Assembly (NCBI RefSeq): GCF_014851675.1
Contig: NZ_JACVAE010000001.1
Coordinates: 620,001-684,000 of the forward strand
Direction: 5' to 3'
Length of the DNA stretch: 64,000 bases
Source: Rhizobium sp. ARZ01
GTDB lineage: Bacteria > Pseudomonadota > Alphaproteobacteria > Rhizobiales > Rhizobiaceae
Position numbers and translations under genes: made by a program. Within the stretch, counting starts at the first letter, position 1. Every line of letters begins with the position of its first letter. The notes under the pieces were generated by a model, which worked only from the letters and a program-made list of their open reading frames with translations, was not told the DNA's origin and searched no databases. This document shows, piece by piece, positions 44,669-54,217 of the stretch.

Positions 44669-47041
44669 TCAAGCGCCGCTCGCGGTCCTGGCGGCCGGTG
44701 ATTGGCCAGCGGCCGCTTTCGCCTGTTTCATCAGCCGCTGCATCGCCCAGATGCCGAGATCCTCGGCCGTCAGTGGCTGGCTGATGAGATAACCCTGGTA
44801 GAGATCGCACCCGGCAGCTGCAAGTAGCGCCATCTTCTCCGTCGTATCGACACCTTCTGCCACGACCTGCATGTCCTGCGCGTGGCAGAGCGCGATCAGC
44901 GCGCGCAGTGTCGGGAGAGCGGCGCCATCCGTCAGGCTTTCGACCAGCACTCGGTCGAGCTTGATCGTCTCTGCCGGGTAATCGATGATCTGCTGGACAG
45001 ATGTATAACCGGCGCCGAAATCGTCGATGGAAATGCGGAAACCCTTGGCCCGCAGGGCATCGATGTTGCGTTGCGACTGGTCGCCGAGCTTGACAGCGAA
45101 CGTCTCCGTCAGTTCGATCTCGATCGAGCGAGCATCCACACCGTAATGCGCCAGGCCATCGCAGAAGCGGTCGGCGATCGATTTGGTGTAAAGCTCTGCC
45201 GACGATATGTTGATGCACATGATCGTTTCCGGCCCGAACAATTGCTTGATCTGCCGGCAGTTCGACATCGCCCGGTCGATCACCCAGGAGTCGATCTTGC
45301 TGAAGAGGCCGGTGGCTTCCGCGATCGGAATGAATTCGTCCGGTGTGACGCGCCCGAGCAGCGGCGAGGTCCAACGCAGAAGCGCCTCACAGGCCGTAAC
45401 CTTTCCGTGGCCGTCGACGATCGGCATGTAGACGAGGTGCATTTCCTCGTCCGGATCAATTGTCCGGAGTTCATCCTCGATCCCGCGCCTTCGCGTGCGC
45501 GTCTCGTGAAGGGAGCGAGAATAGCGCGCCGAGGCGTTCTTGCCTTGGGCCTTGGCCTGGTACATCGCCGCATCCGCACTCGCCAGCAGCTCGGGCAGGC
45601 TGGCTGCATCCTCGGGAAAAGCAGCAATGCCGATGCTGGCCGTGACTGGGAAGGACTTATCCAGCATATCGAATCCATCGGAAAACAGCCCGAGGATCAG
45701 CGTTGAGATTTCGGTGACCGTGCCGTCGCCCGGCTGGGACTGCACCATGATCGCGAATTCATCGCCCGACAGGCGGGCGACGAGGGCCTCTGGCAAACCG
45801 CGCCGCTCGACCACCGCTTGGACGATCGTCTGTATCCGCGAAGCCAACGTCTTCAGGAGTTCGTCTCCCACTTTGTGGCCATGCTTGTCGTTGACGAACT
45901 TGAAATTGTCGACATCGATGAAAAGCAGTGTGCAACTGGCTTTCGAGGCACGCGCTTTATCGAGGATCTGTGTCGAGCGCACATTGAAATGTTCGCGATT
46001 GGAAATGGTCGTCAGCGTGTCAGTCCAGGAGGCCGACTTTACCAAGCCGAGCGATTCGACGGCATCGTCGTGCAACTGCTTCATGTTCGCCGAAAGCCGA
46101 CCGATTTCGCCGGCCTCGTTGCTAAAGGCGATTTCGGTGCGCTCGCCCGACATGACTTCGGTCAGTTGCCGGTCGAGGCGGGCGATTGGGTTGGTGATGA
46201 AGCGACGGACGAGGAAGAGCACGATACCGATCGTAAACAGGCTGAGGCCAATCGCACCGAGCGCGAGCAGAAGCTTGAGATTGAGAAGCTTCTGGTTGAG
46301 ATGGTTGGGCTGCGGCGTCAGCCGCGCATATAGCGACGGCCCCAGCTTTACCGTTGCGGAAAGGGCTCCATTTGCGCTGAGCGGGTGCGCCGATACTTCG
46401 ATCTCGGCTGCGTATTCCTTCTCGAGCGTTTTCTTCATCTCAAGGAACGGGTTGGGGCGCACGGCCGTCTGGAGAAGGATCGATCCAGCCTTGGCGCTCG
46501 AGACGGGACGGTTGAGTGTCAGCGGGTCGAGAAATTCGGAATGAATGATAAGCGGATCGCCATCTTTGAGTTTGACGTAAGACCAGTTGGAGAGCTTGGG
46601 GCTGCTGATCAGCTTTTGTGCATGCTCGATCTGCGCTGTTGGAATCTCAGCGAAAGGATCTTCGCTGTTTTCATAGTAAAAATCGACTGATCCCGGCGGG
46701 CGGATGATCGCCATCGACACGAAGCGGGTAGGATCGTCGGACAGCGACGTAATGCTCTCCTGTATCCGCACACCGATTGCGTTGCTGCGATAGTTCTCGT
46801 CTGGCTCGTTGATGAAGTGGCGTACTGCGCTACCCTCGACCAGAGAATAGATCAGGCTCTTGTTCTGGGTCACGTCGTTCTGGAAGACGGCGCCGAGCAG
46901 GCCGAGTTGCTGCCATAGGCGTGCGCGCTCCAATCCCAAAATCGAGGCGCTCTGGCTCACGTAGAGGAGCGTGGCGGCTAGCACGTAACCGGCAAGGACA
47001 ACGGGAAAAATCAGAATGAAAGCGCGCTTACCGAGAGTCAC
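44669..47041 (-). CDS. Membrane GGDEF-EAL protein, MbaA-like c-di-GMP enzyme
   Basis: A 790-residue protein: first transmembrane helix at about 8-28, a periplasmic sensor part about 30-250, second helix about 255-278, HAMP-type linker about 279-335, GGDEF domain about 336-510 and EAL domain about 525-775. The GGDEF motif reads SGDEF (425-429), with no RxxD inhibitory site at the usual place. The EAL motif (E552-A-L) and DDFGAGYT (673-680) are intact, so phosphodiesterase activity is likely and cyclase activity possible. It starts with GTG, overlapping the upstream PotD-like gene by 14 bases. The pair looks like Vibrio NspS/MbaA. Confidence 0.9.
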   Translation of the reverse strand: MTLGKRAFILIFPVVLAGYVLAATLLYVSQSASILGLERARLWQQLGLLGAVFQNDVTQNKSLIYSLVEGSAVRHFINEPDENYRSNAIGVRIQESITSLSDDPTRFVSMAIIRPPGSVDFYYENSEDPFAEIPTAQIEHAQKLISSPKLSNWSYVKLKDGDPLIIHSEFLDPLTLNRPVSSAKAGSILLQTAVRPNPFLEMKKTLEKEYAAEIEVSAHPLSANGALSATVKLGPSLYARLTPQPNHLNQKLLNLKLLLALGAIGLSLFTIGIVLFLVRRFITNPIARLDRQLTEVMSGERTEIAFSNEAGEIGRLSANMKQLHDDAVESLGLVKSASWTDTLTTISNREHFNVRSTQILDKARASKASCTLLFIDVDNFKFVNDKHGHKVGDELLKTLASRIQTIVQAVVERRGLPEALVARLSGDEFAIMVQSQPGDGTVTEISTLILGLFSDGFDMLDKSFPVTASIGIAAFPEDAASLPELLASADAAMYQAKAQGKNASARYSRSLHETRTRRRGIEDELRTIDPDEEMHLVYMPIVDGHGKVTACEALLRWTSPLLGRVTPDEFIPIAEATGLFSKIDSWVIDRAMSNCRQIKQLFGPETIMCINISSAELYTKSIADRFCDGLAHYGVDARSIEIELTETFAVKLGDQSQRNIDALRAKGFRISIDDFGAGYTSVQQIIDYPAETIKLDRVLVESLTDGAALPTLRALIALCHAQDMQVVAEGVDTTEKMALLAAAGCDLYQGYLISQPLTAEDLGIWAMQRLMKQAKAAAGQSPAARTASGA

Positions 47042-48080
47042 GGAACTGAACCAGGCTGCTGATGATGCGTCGGCGGGCTTGCACCGACGGAACGGTCAAT
47101 TCCTCCTGATACTGGCTTTTTGCGAGTATCTCCGGCGCGGGATAAATTTCAGGATTGTCGCGAATGCTGGCCGGCAGGCGTGCGAGCGCCTCCCGGTTTG
47201 CGGTCGGCATATTTAAAAATTGTGCGTTACGCGCGGCGCTTGTCGCGCTTGCGATGTAGTTGAGCAGATCGAGAGCAAGCGCCTTGTGCGGCGACCGATC
47301 ACTGACGGATAAGCAATCGAGCCAGGAGAGCGTGCCTTCCTTGGGTACGGAGAAGCGCCACAGTCCCTTTTTGTCGACCTTGTCATTCAATACGTGCTGA
47401 TCGCCACTATAGCCGAGCGCCATCTTGACCTTGGGTCGCACCTCAGGATTCTGGATCGAGGTGATGATATAGTCGTAGGTCAGGACGAATGGTGCTTGCG
47501 CCTTCATCATCTGATAGGCGTCCTTAAGCGTTTCGTTGTCGTTGGCGTTGATCGATTTGCCAAGCAGTACCAGCGCCGGCACGAACGCTTCGTTATGATC
47601 CTGGTACATCGCAATGTGGTTTCGGAGCGCTTCCGCCGGTAGCATCAGGTCTGCCCACGACGCCGGCGGCGTGGTGAATGCGTCCGAGCGATAGAGAATG
47701 CCCATTGTTCCCCACAAATAGGGAACGCCATAGCCGCCGCAGCGGCTGATCCAGCTGTCGTCATATTCCTTAAGCGAAGGTACGTTTTCACTTGAAAGTG
47801 TAGACAGGATGCCGCGTCCACCGAAAAGTTTGGCGCCGTTTTCGCCGGTGACGACAAGGTCGACGTCGCTGTTGGGATCGGACAACACCTCGTCACGGGC
47901 GTCGCCGCTATCGTAGTAGGTTTGATGGACCTCCACTCCCGTTTTCGCCGTCCAATCCTTCAGGATTGCCTCGTCGATGTAGGATTCCCAGATCAGCAGG
48001 TTGAGGGTCTCGGCGCGAACCGCCATCGGGAACAGAAGCACAGTCAGCGACATCGTCGCTGATATCAATCTCGATCGCAT
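47028..48080 (-). CDS. PotD-like periplasmic polyamine-type binding protein (NspS-like)
   Basis: A 350-residue exported binding protein with signal peptide MRSRLISATMSLTVLLFPMA, cleaved after VRA. The mature start ETLNLLIWESYIDEAILKDW is that of spermidine/putrescine-binding proteins, as are VDLVVTGENGAKLFGGRGIL and GYGVPYLWGTMGILYRSDAF. No ABC transporter permease or ATPase genes are near. Instead, its stop codon overlaps the start of a membrane GGDEF-EAL gene, suggesting it serves as a ligand-sensing partner rather than a transport protein. The ligand is not known; polyamines are the best guess from the family. Confidence 0.88.
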   Translation of the reverse strand: MRSRLISATMSLTVLLFPMAVRAETLNLLIWESYIDEAILKDWTAKTGVEVHQTYYDSGDARDEVLSDPNSDVDLVVTGENGAKLFGGRGILSTLSSENVPSLKEYDDSWISRCGGYGVPYLWGTMGILYRSDAFTTPPASWADLMLPAEALRNHIAMYQDHNEAFVPALVLLGKSINANDNETLKDAYQMMKAQAPFVLTYDYIITSIQNPEVRPKVKMALGYSGDQHVLNDKVDKKGLWRFSVPKEGTLSWLDCLSVSDRSPHKALALDLLNYIASATSAARNAQFLNMPTANREALARLPASIRDNPEIYPAPEILAKSQYQEELTVPSVQARRRIISSLVQFRDSR

Positions 48081-48239
48081 GCCCCCGTTCCCCTTGTCAT
48101 AGGTGCAGAAGAATAGGCGGTAGGAATTGATGAATTGTTACAGGAAAACCCAGCGTTGAGGCAAGGTTTGCAAAAACGCAGGTGTTGCGCTGGCAGTGTG
48201 GTTCGTTAGTTTGCTTGTGTTGGCCGCAAGGGGATCGAT

Positions 48240-49487
48240 ATGGAATTTCCCACGATGCTTGGTCGGGTAATCAGGAACGGTCAGTTACAGGTCGTCGATC
48301 CATCGGGCGGCCTCGCGCACTACGGAGACGGAACCGGTCCGGTATTGCGTCTTCGCCTGGCCGATGCCGCCGTTGGCCGCGAAATCGCAGCCGATCCGGC
48401 GCTGAAGCTCGGCGAGGCCTACATGGATGGGCGGCTGATTGTGGAGGAGGGGGACATCTTCGATCTACTCTCCCTTCTCAGGCGCAACGGCGTTCGTCGC
48501 GCTGCGACACTCGGCCTCAAGGCCAAAGGGCTGCTGAGGCTTCTCGCCTACCAGGTCAACGCCAGGGTGCCGGTCAATCGCAATCTCAGAAACGTGGCGC
48601 ACCACTACGATCTCGATGCGCGCTTGTTCGACCTCTTTCTCGACCGCGACTGGCAATACTCCTGCGCCTACTTCGAGCCGCGCGACATTACCCTGGATGA
48701 GGCCCAGACGGCCAAGGAAAGGCACATCACCGCAAAGCTGCTCCTGAAGCCGGGGCAGAAGGTGCTCGAAGTCGGGTCCGGTTGGGGCGGGCTCGGCATG
48801 TACATGGCGGAAAGCTCCGGTGTCGACGTCACCGGCATCACCTTGAGCGAGGAACAGCTTGCCGTCTCCCGCGCCCGCGTTGCCGCGCGCGGCCTCTCCG
48901 ATCGCGTCCGTTTCGAGTTGACGGACTACGTCGACGTCAAGGGTGAGTTCGACCGCATCGTTTCGGTCGGGATGTTCGAACATGTTGGTGTTGCCAATTA
49001 CGGCAAGTTCTTCAACACGATGGCTCGGGTTTTGAAGAAGGAGGGCGTGATGGTCCTCCACTATATCGGTCGCGTGAAGCCCGCCTACACGATCAATCCC
49101 TGGATCGAGAAATACATCTTTCCGGGCGGCTACCTGCCGGCGCTCTCCGAGGTGCTGCCGGCCATCGAGCGCGCCGGCTTCCTCGTCAAGGACATCGAGA
49201 TGCTGCCGATGCACTACGCGTGGACGCTGAGAGCCTGGCGCGAACGATTCGTCGCACGCTGGGACGACGCGGCCACACTCTATGACGAGCGCTTCTGCCG
49301 TATGTGGGAGTTCTACCTCGCGGCCATGGAAGCGGCGTTCCGGCACGACCGCCTGCCGATCATTCAGCTCCAGCTCGCCCGGCATCAGGATGCCGTGCCG
49401 TTTGCGCGCGACTACATCGGCGAGACCGAGGCTAAGCTGAGAGAATTCGAGGCGGCACGTCCGCCGCTCGCGCCGGTTCGCTACTGA
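48240..49487 (+). CDS. cfa: Cyclopropane-fatty-acyl-phospholipid synthase
   Basis: A 415-residue SAM-dependent enzyme that adds a methylene bridge to unsaturated fatty acyl chains of membrane lipids. The N-terminal lipid-binding part (residues about 1-120) precedes the methyltransferase domain with VLEVGSGWGGLGMYMAESSG and the family segments YSCAYFEPRDITLDEAQTAK and VSVGMFEHVGVANYGKFFNT. The C-terminus contains WTLRAWRERFVARWDDAATL. Such enzymes support acid and desiccation tolerance in rhizobia. AAGGGG precedes the ATG at 48240. Confidence 0.94.
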   Translation: MEFPTMLGRVIRNGQLQVVDPSGGLAHYGDGTGPVLRLRLADAAVGREIAADPALKLGEAYMDGRLIVEEGDIFDLLSLLRRNGVRRAATLGLKAKGLLRLLAYQVNARVPVNRNLRNVAHHYDLDARLFDLFLDRDWQYSCAYFEPRDITLDEAQTAKERHITAKLLLKPGQKVLEVGSGWGGLGMYMAESSGVDVTGITLSEEQLAVSRARVAARGLSDRVRFELTDYVDVKGEFDRIVSVGMFEHVGVANYGKFFNTMARVLKKEGVMVLHYIGRVKPAYTINPWIEKYIFPGGYLPALSEVLPAIERAGFLVKDIEMLPMHYAWTLRAWRERFVARWDDAATLYDERFCRMWEFYLAAMEAAFRHDRLPIIQLQLARHQDAVPFARDYIGETEAKLREFEAARPPLAPVRY

Positions 49488-49636
49488 GCCCCGCATGCCG
49501 CTCGATATGTTGTGGACTCCGCGCCGTGTGGCGGTTGGCGGGGGGCAGGGGCCGCACTATGGTCGCCGTCCGCCGATACGTTGCCTGGAACCCTCAGGGA
49601 CCGAAGCCCATCGGCACGCGTGCATAGGAGACCAAG

Positions 49637-51937
49637 ATGGCCGCAACACCGCTGAAAATCGCCAACATGATCGCCAGCGAGATCAAGGCAAGCACAGCTC
49701 AGGTGCAGGCGGCAGTGGGATTGCTGGACGAGGGTGCCACCGTGCCCTTCATCGCTCGCTATCGCAAGGAAGTCACCGGCGGGTTGGACGACACCCAGTT
49801 GCGTGTGCTCTCCGAGCGGCTCGCCTATCTTCGCGAACTGGAGGCGCGTCGCGCGTCCATCCTCGAATCGATCGCCGGGCAGGGCAAGCTCACCGACGAG
49901 CTCTCTGCCAAGATCGCCGGCGTCTCCACCAAGGCCGAACTGGAAGACATTTACCTGCCCTATAAGCCCAAGCGCCGTACCAAGGCCGAGATCGCCCGCG
50001 AGCGTGGCTTGGGTCCGCTCGCCGGGCAGATCCTCGCAGAGCGCGACAAGGTGCCGGCCGAGCTTGCGGCGAACTTCCTCTCCGCTGACGTGCCGGATGC
50101 CAAGGCTGCCCTCGAAGGTGCGCGAGACATCGTCGCCGAGCAGATCACCGAGAACGCCGACCTCTTGAAGCGGTTGCGCGACTACATGAAGGACAACGCC
50201 TTCCTGCGCTCGCGCGTGGTCGAGGGCAAGCAGGAGGCTGGCGCCAAGTTTTCCGACTATTTCGACCACAGCGAGCGCTGGTCGGGCGTGCCGAGCCACC
50301 GGGCACTCGCCATGCTGCGGGGCTGGAACGAGGAGTTCCTTTCTGTTGACATCATCGTTGACCAGGACAACACCGAAACGGTCAAGCCAGTCGAGCGCAT
50401 CATCGCCTCGTTCTACGCGCTCGGTCAGAAGCCCGGCGACAAGTGGCTTGCGGACGTTATCGGCTGGACCTGGCGGGTTAAACTCTCCATGTCGCTGTCG
50501 CTCGACCTGATGCGCGAGATGCGCGAGCGCTCCGAGGAGGAGGCGATCCGCGTCTTCGCGCGCAACCTCAAGGACCTGCTGCTGGCAGCGCCCGCCGGTA
50601 CCCGCGCCACCATGGGCCTCGATCCGGGCATCCGCACCGGTGTGAAGGTGGCGGTGGTCGACAACACCGGCAAGCTGCTGGAAACGACGACGGTCTATCC
50701 CTTCCCGCCGAAGAACGACATCCGCGGCACGCAGGCCGAACTGGCCTCTCTCATTCGCAAGCACAAGGTCGAACTGATCGCGATCGGCAACGGTACCGGC
50801 AGCCGCGAGACGGAGAAGCTGGTGGCGGACATGCTGGCCCAGCTTCCGGCGCCAAAGCCGACGAAGGTGATCGTCTCCGAGGCTGGCGCTTCCGTCTACT
50901 CGGCATCGGAGACGGCAGCATTGGAGTTCCCCGGCCTGGACGTGTCTCTGCGCGGCGCCGTCTCCATCGCCCGCCGATTGCAGGATCCGCTCGCCGAACT
51001 CGTCAAGATCGAGCCGAAGTCGATCGGCGTCGGCCAGTACCAGCACGATGTCGACCAGGGCAAGCTCTCCCGCTCGCTGGACGCGGTGGTCGAAGACGCG
51101 GTGAACGCCGTCGGCGTCGATCTCAATACCGCCTCCGCACCGCTGCTGGCGCGCGTTTCCGGTCTCGGAAAGTCATCGGCCGAAGCGATCGTCGCCCATC
51201 GCGATGCCAATGGCCCATTCGAAAGCCGCAAGGAACTCATGAAGGTCTCGCGGCTCGGCGCGCGCACCTTCGAGCAGTGCGCCGGTTTCTTGCGCATCCC
51301 GAATGGCAAGGAACCGCTCGATGCTTCCTCAGTGCATCCGGAAGCCTATGGGGTGGCGAAGAAGATCGTCGCCGCCTGCGGCCGCGACGTGCGGGCACTG
51401 ATGGGCGACAGCGCCGCCTTGAAGCAGCTCGACCCGAAGGTGTTCGTCGACGAGCGCTTCGGCCTGCCGACGGTGAAGGACATTCTGAGCGAACTGGAGA
51501 AGCCCGGCCGCGACCCGCGCCCGGAGTTCAAGACGGCGACCTTTGCCGATGGGGTTGACGACATCAAGGACCTCAAGGTCGGCATGCTGCTGGAAGGCAC
51601 GGTGACGAACGTCGCCGCTTTCGGCGCTTTCGTCGATATCGGCGTGCACCAGGACGGGCTCGTGCATGTCTCCCAGCTTGCCGACCGCTTCGTCAAGGAT
51701 CCGCACGAGGTGGTCAAGGCGGGTGACGTCGTGAAGGTGCGGGTCACCGAGGTTGATGTTCCCCGCAAGCGCATCGCGCTGACCATGCGCAAGGACGGCG
51801 GCGGCGAGCAGCCTTCGCGCGGAGAGCGCCGTGACGCGCCGCGCGCCGGCAACAACCGCATGCCGCAGCAAAAGCCCCAGGCCCCGAGCCAGGGCGCCTT
51901 CGGCGCGGCACTCGCAGAGGCGTTGAAGCGGAAATAG
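49637..51937 (+). CDS. tex: Tex family RNA-binding transcription accessory protein
   Basis: A 766-residue Tex protein. In order: helical N-terminal region (residues 1-300), YqgF/RuvC-like domain (about 325-450; [20 protein letters not shown]), helix-hairpin-helix region (about 480-560; [20 protein letters not shown]), and an S1 RNA-binding domain (about 640-715; [20 protein letters not shown]). A basic, proline- and glutamine-rich tail follows ([14 protein letters not shown]). It binds nucleic acid and is thought to act on transcription or RNA handling. TAGGAG precedes the ATG. Confidence 0.95.
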   Translation: MAATPLKIANMIASEIKASTAQVQAAVGLLDEGATVPFIARYRKEVTGGLDDTQLRVLSERLAYLRELEARRASILESIAGQGKLTDELSAKIAGVSTKAELEDIYLPYKPKRRTKAEIARERGLGPLAGQILAERDKVPAELAANFLSADVPDAKAALEGARDIVAEQITENADLLKRLRDYMKDNAFLRSRVVEGKQEAGAKFSDYFDHSERWSGVPSHRALAMLRGWNEEFLSVDIIVDQDNTETVKPVERIIASFYALGQKPGDKWLADVIGWTWRVKLSMSLSLDLMREMRERSEEEAIRVFARNLKDLLLAAPAGTRATMGLDPGIRTGVKVAVVDNTGKLLETTTVYPFPPKNDIRGTQAELASLIRKHKVELIAIGNGTGSRETEKLVADMLAQLPAPKPTKVIVSEAGASVYSASETAALEFPGLDVSLRGAVSIARRLQDPLAELVKIEPKSIGVGQYQHDVDQGKLSRSLDAVVEDAVNAVGVDLNTASAPLLARVSGLGKSSAEAIVAHRDANGPFESRKELMKVSRLGARTFEQCAGFLRIPNGKEPLDASSVHPEAYGVAKKIVAACGRDVRALMGDSAALKQLDPKVFVDERFGLPTVKDILSELEKPGRDPRPEFKTATFADGVDDIKDLKVGMLLEGTVTNVAAFGAFVDIGVHQDGLVHVSQLADRFVKDPHEVVKAGDVVKVRVTEVDVPRKRIALTMRKDGGGEQPSRGERRDAPRAGNNRMPQQKPQAPSQGAFGAALAEALKRK

Positions 51938-52045
51938 GGCGCTCCCTGTTCTGCTTGTTGTCACAAAAACCGGTCGCAACCTCAAAGCATGCGGCTGCTT
52001 TCTGCGGCAGAAACGCCTTTCAATAGTCTGGCCGACGGCCTTAAG

Positions 52046-52684
52046 CTAGAACGGTCTGGTCGCAGCCATTGAAGGTCGCGCGGCCATGCGTAACCACCAT
52101 GCATTGAGTTTTGCATAGTGTTGGATTAATTCCGAGCCCTCGGGGGCCATGAGAAAATAGTCAAACATGGGCGCGGCATAGATGTCAGCCAGCGTCAGTT
52201 TCTCGCCGACGAGCCATGGGCCGTCTCCCATCAGATCAGACATTGCTGCCAGGCATGTTCGGGCGTTTGCTAGAGACGTGGCCAGCTTTTCCTTGTCTGT
52301 TGTAACGCCTCTGTCTGGTTTCGATACCCTCTCCGCGTAAACGCCCCAGACCAATTGAGGATAGGCATAGTTGTCAGCGATGCTGATGAACTGGTTGCAT
52401 CGTGCGCGATGTTCGGCATCCAAGGGCTGAAGCTTCGGCCCTTCGAACGTTTCATCGATATATCGAGTGATCGCGCCTGTTTCGTAAAGGGAAAAGCCAC
52501 CGTGTTCGAAGGCAGGGATGCGCCCGAATGGATGCCTCGCCAAATAGTCCGCCGGTGGGCCTCCCTCTGCAAAGACGTCAATCGGCGTAAGGTGATACCC
52601 CACACCTTTCTCTATCAGGCAAAGCCGGGCAATCCGCACGTAGACGCTGTAATCTGCCCCAAAAAGATGCGGTTGCTCTGTCAT
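52046..52684 (-). CDS. Glutathione S-transferase family protein
   Basis: A 212-residue glutathione transferase: N-terminal thioredoxin-like domain with HPFGRIPAFEHGGFSLYETG and the ETGAITRYIDETF glutathione site, and an alpha-helical C-terminal domain with the buried Asp in LTLADIYAAPMFDY. It is of the general detoxification type, substrate unknown. GC content and codon use look slightly lower than in the neighbouring tex gene. It is unrelated in subclass to the glutathione transferase at 3703. Confidence 0.87.
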   Translation of the reverse strand: MTEQPHLFGADYSVYVRIARLCLIEKGVGYHLTPIDVFAEGGPPADYLARHPFGRIPAFEHGGFSLYETGAITRYIDETFEGPKLQPLDAEHRARCNQFISIADNYAYPQLVWGVYAERVSKPDRGVTTDKEKLATSLANARTCLAAMSDLMGDGPWLVGEKLTLADIYAAPMFDYFLMAPEGSELIQHYAKLNAWWLRMAARPSMAATRPF

Positions 52685-52893
52685 TTTCTACCTTCCTGCA
52701 TCTGGCTCAGGCCTCGGGGCTCACTCCTAAACATACTGCGCAAGTAATCGTGCAGAATGCTTCATGGCGGTAATTCGGCAAGGAAAACTGCGCGCACCAC
52801 CCATACTGCCCACTTTTTCCATCTACCGTTAGTGGCAAGCTGCGGGCGGTGATGCGATGCTTCTGTTCCAGCGATCACGGAAGGTTGCGCGTC

Positions 52894-53133
52894 ATGGAAC
52901 AGACACATGCAGCCGAGTTGGCAACACGGTACCTTCGTCTTGGCGGGCGAAGACTCTCAAAGGTCGATGACAACCACGTCACCACCCGCATCTGGGAGAG
53001 CGAACCCCCTGAGGCGGAAGCGTTCTGGAAAGAATACATCGAGCCGTTGGATGAGAGCCATCAGCGAGAGGTGATGACGCTCTTGCCGTCAATCAGCGAA
53101 ATTTACGGCGCGCGCTGCCCTTCAGCTTTGTAG
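52894..53133 (+). CDS. Small hypothetical protein (79 aa)
   Basis: A 79-residue soluble acidic protein: MEQTHAAELATRYLRLGGRR, then LSKVDDNHVTTRIWESEPPE, AEAFWKEYIEPLDESHQREV and MTLLPSISEIYGARCPSAL. It is protein-like through its length. AAGG lies about 11 bases before ATG 52894; an in-frame ATG at 52849 is upstream but the added residues are not convincing. No family is recognised. Confidence 0.5.
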   Translation: MEQTHAAELATRYLRLGGRRLSKVDDNHVTTRIWESEPPEAEAFWKEYIEPLDESHQREVMTLLPSISEIYGARCPSAL

Positions 53134-53247
53134 CGTTTTAGGCCCGGAAGACTTGATCGCCGAACTGTCATCGGAGGCAAAAATCTCGTGATCTAGCGGT
53201 GGATCGCCTTGATCAGGTGATTCAAACGGGTGGAAAGCCTGACTTGC

Positions 53248-54111
53248 TTACTTTGCAAACTTGCGCGCACCGGCCACGCAGAGGATCACCGCGACCGTCA
53301 CCGCGTACATCACTGGGGTAACGGCTTCGTCGAGCAGGGTCGCCGCAAGCGCCAGCCCAAGGAAGGGCTGCAGCAACTGCAATTGGCCGACCGAGGCGAT
53401 GCCGCCCTGTGCAAGGCCGCGATACCAGAAGACGAAGCCGATCAGCATGCTGAACAGCGAGACATAGGCGAGACCGAGCAGGGCGGGGGGCCTGATGTCG
53501 GAAAGGCTCGGCGGCATGTAGACGATCGAGGCCAGAATCATGATGGGCAGCGACAAGACCAGTGCCCAGGAAATGACCTGCCATCCTCCAAGTGTCCGCG
53601 ACAGCCGCCCACCTTCGGCATAGCCGAGGCCGCAAGCGATGACCGCAGCGATCATCAGCGCGTCGCCGACCGGCGAGGCGGCAAGTCCCTGCGACAATGC
53701 AAAGCCCGCGACGAGAGCGCTGCCCAGCATCGAGAACAGCCAGAAAGCCGGCCTGGGGCGCTCGCCGCCCCTGATGACGCCGAAGATCGCCGTTGCCAGG
53801 GGCAGAAGGCCGATGAAGACGATCGAGTGCGCCGCCGTCACGTGTTGCAGCGCCAGGGCGGTAAGCAACGGAAAGCCGACCACCACGCCCAGTGCGACGA
53901 CCACCAGTGAAACGAGTTCGCGCCGGCTCGGGCGCTTTTCCTTGAAGACAAGCAGAAGTGCAACCGCCAGGAGCCCGGCGATCGCTGCCCGTGCGACCGT
54001 CAGGAACACCGGATCGAACTGCATCACTGCCACGCGGGTGGCGGGCAGCGATCCGCTGAAGATCACTACACCGATAAAACCATTGATCCATCCGGCTGCT
54101 GTACGGTCCAT
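53248..54111 (-). CDS. EamA/DMT family transporter
   Basis: A 287-residue membrane protein with ten predicted helices arranged as two EamA repeats (second starting near residue 150, GDALMIAAVIACGLGYAEGG). N-terminal WINGFIGVVIFSGSLPATRV and the end QLQLLQPFLGLALAATLLDE are typical of the RhaT/EamA exporters. It probably exports a small metabolite such as an amino acid. ATG 54111 with GGAG 6 bases upstream is the preferred start. It diverges from a MocR-type regulator with a perfect inverted repeat between the two, suggesting that the regulator controls it. Confidence 0.88.
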   Translation of the reverse strand: MDRTAAGWINGFIGVVIFSGSLPATRVAVMQFDPVFLTVARAAIAGLLAVALLLVFKEKRPSRRELVSLVVVALGVVVGFPLLTALALQHVTAAHSIVFIGLLPLATAIFGVIRGGERPRPAFWLFSMLGSALVAGFALSQGLAASPVGDALMIAAVIACGLGYAEGGRLSRTLGGWQVISWALVLSLPIMILASIVYMPPSLSDIRPPALLGLAYVSLFSMLIGFVFWYRGLAQGGIASVGQLQLLQPFLGLALAATLLDEAVTPVMYAVTVAVILCVAGARKFAK

Positions 54112-54177
54112 GAGGCACTCCATCTTCGCAGCAGGCTTATCCACCAGAACCAGTGGCCCAGCCAGTCACAGTCTGGT

Positions 54178-54195
54178 ACAGTTTGTTCAAACTGT
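54178..54195. promoter_or_regulatory. Inverted repeat between exporter and MocR gene
   Basis: ACAGTTTG-TT-CAAACTGT, a perfect 18-base inverted repeat 22 bases before the MocR start and 66 before the EamA start. It is the natural candidate operator for the divergent GntR/MocR regulator. Confidence 0.6.
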
Positions 54196-54217
54196 TATGG
54201 AGTAGGAGGCAGTACGG

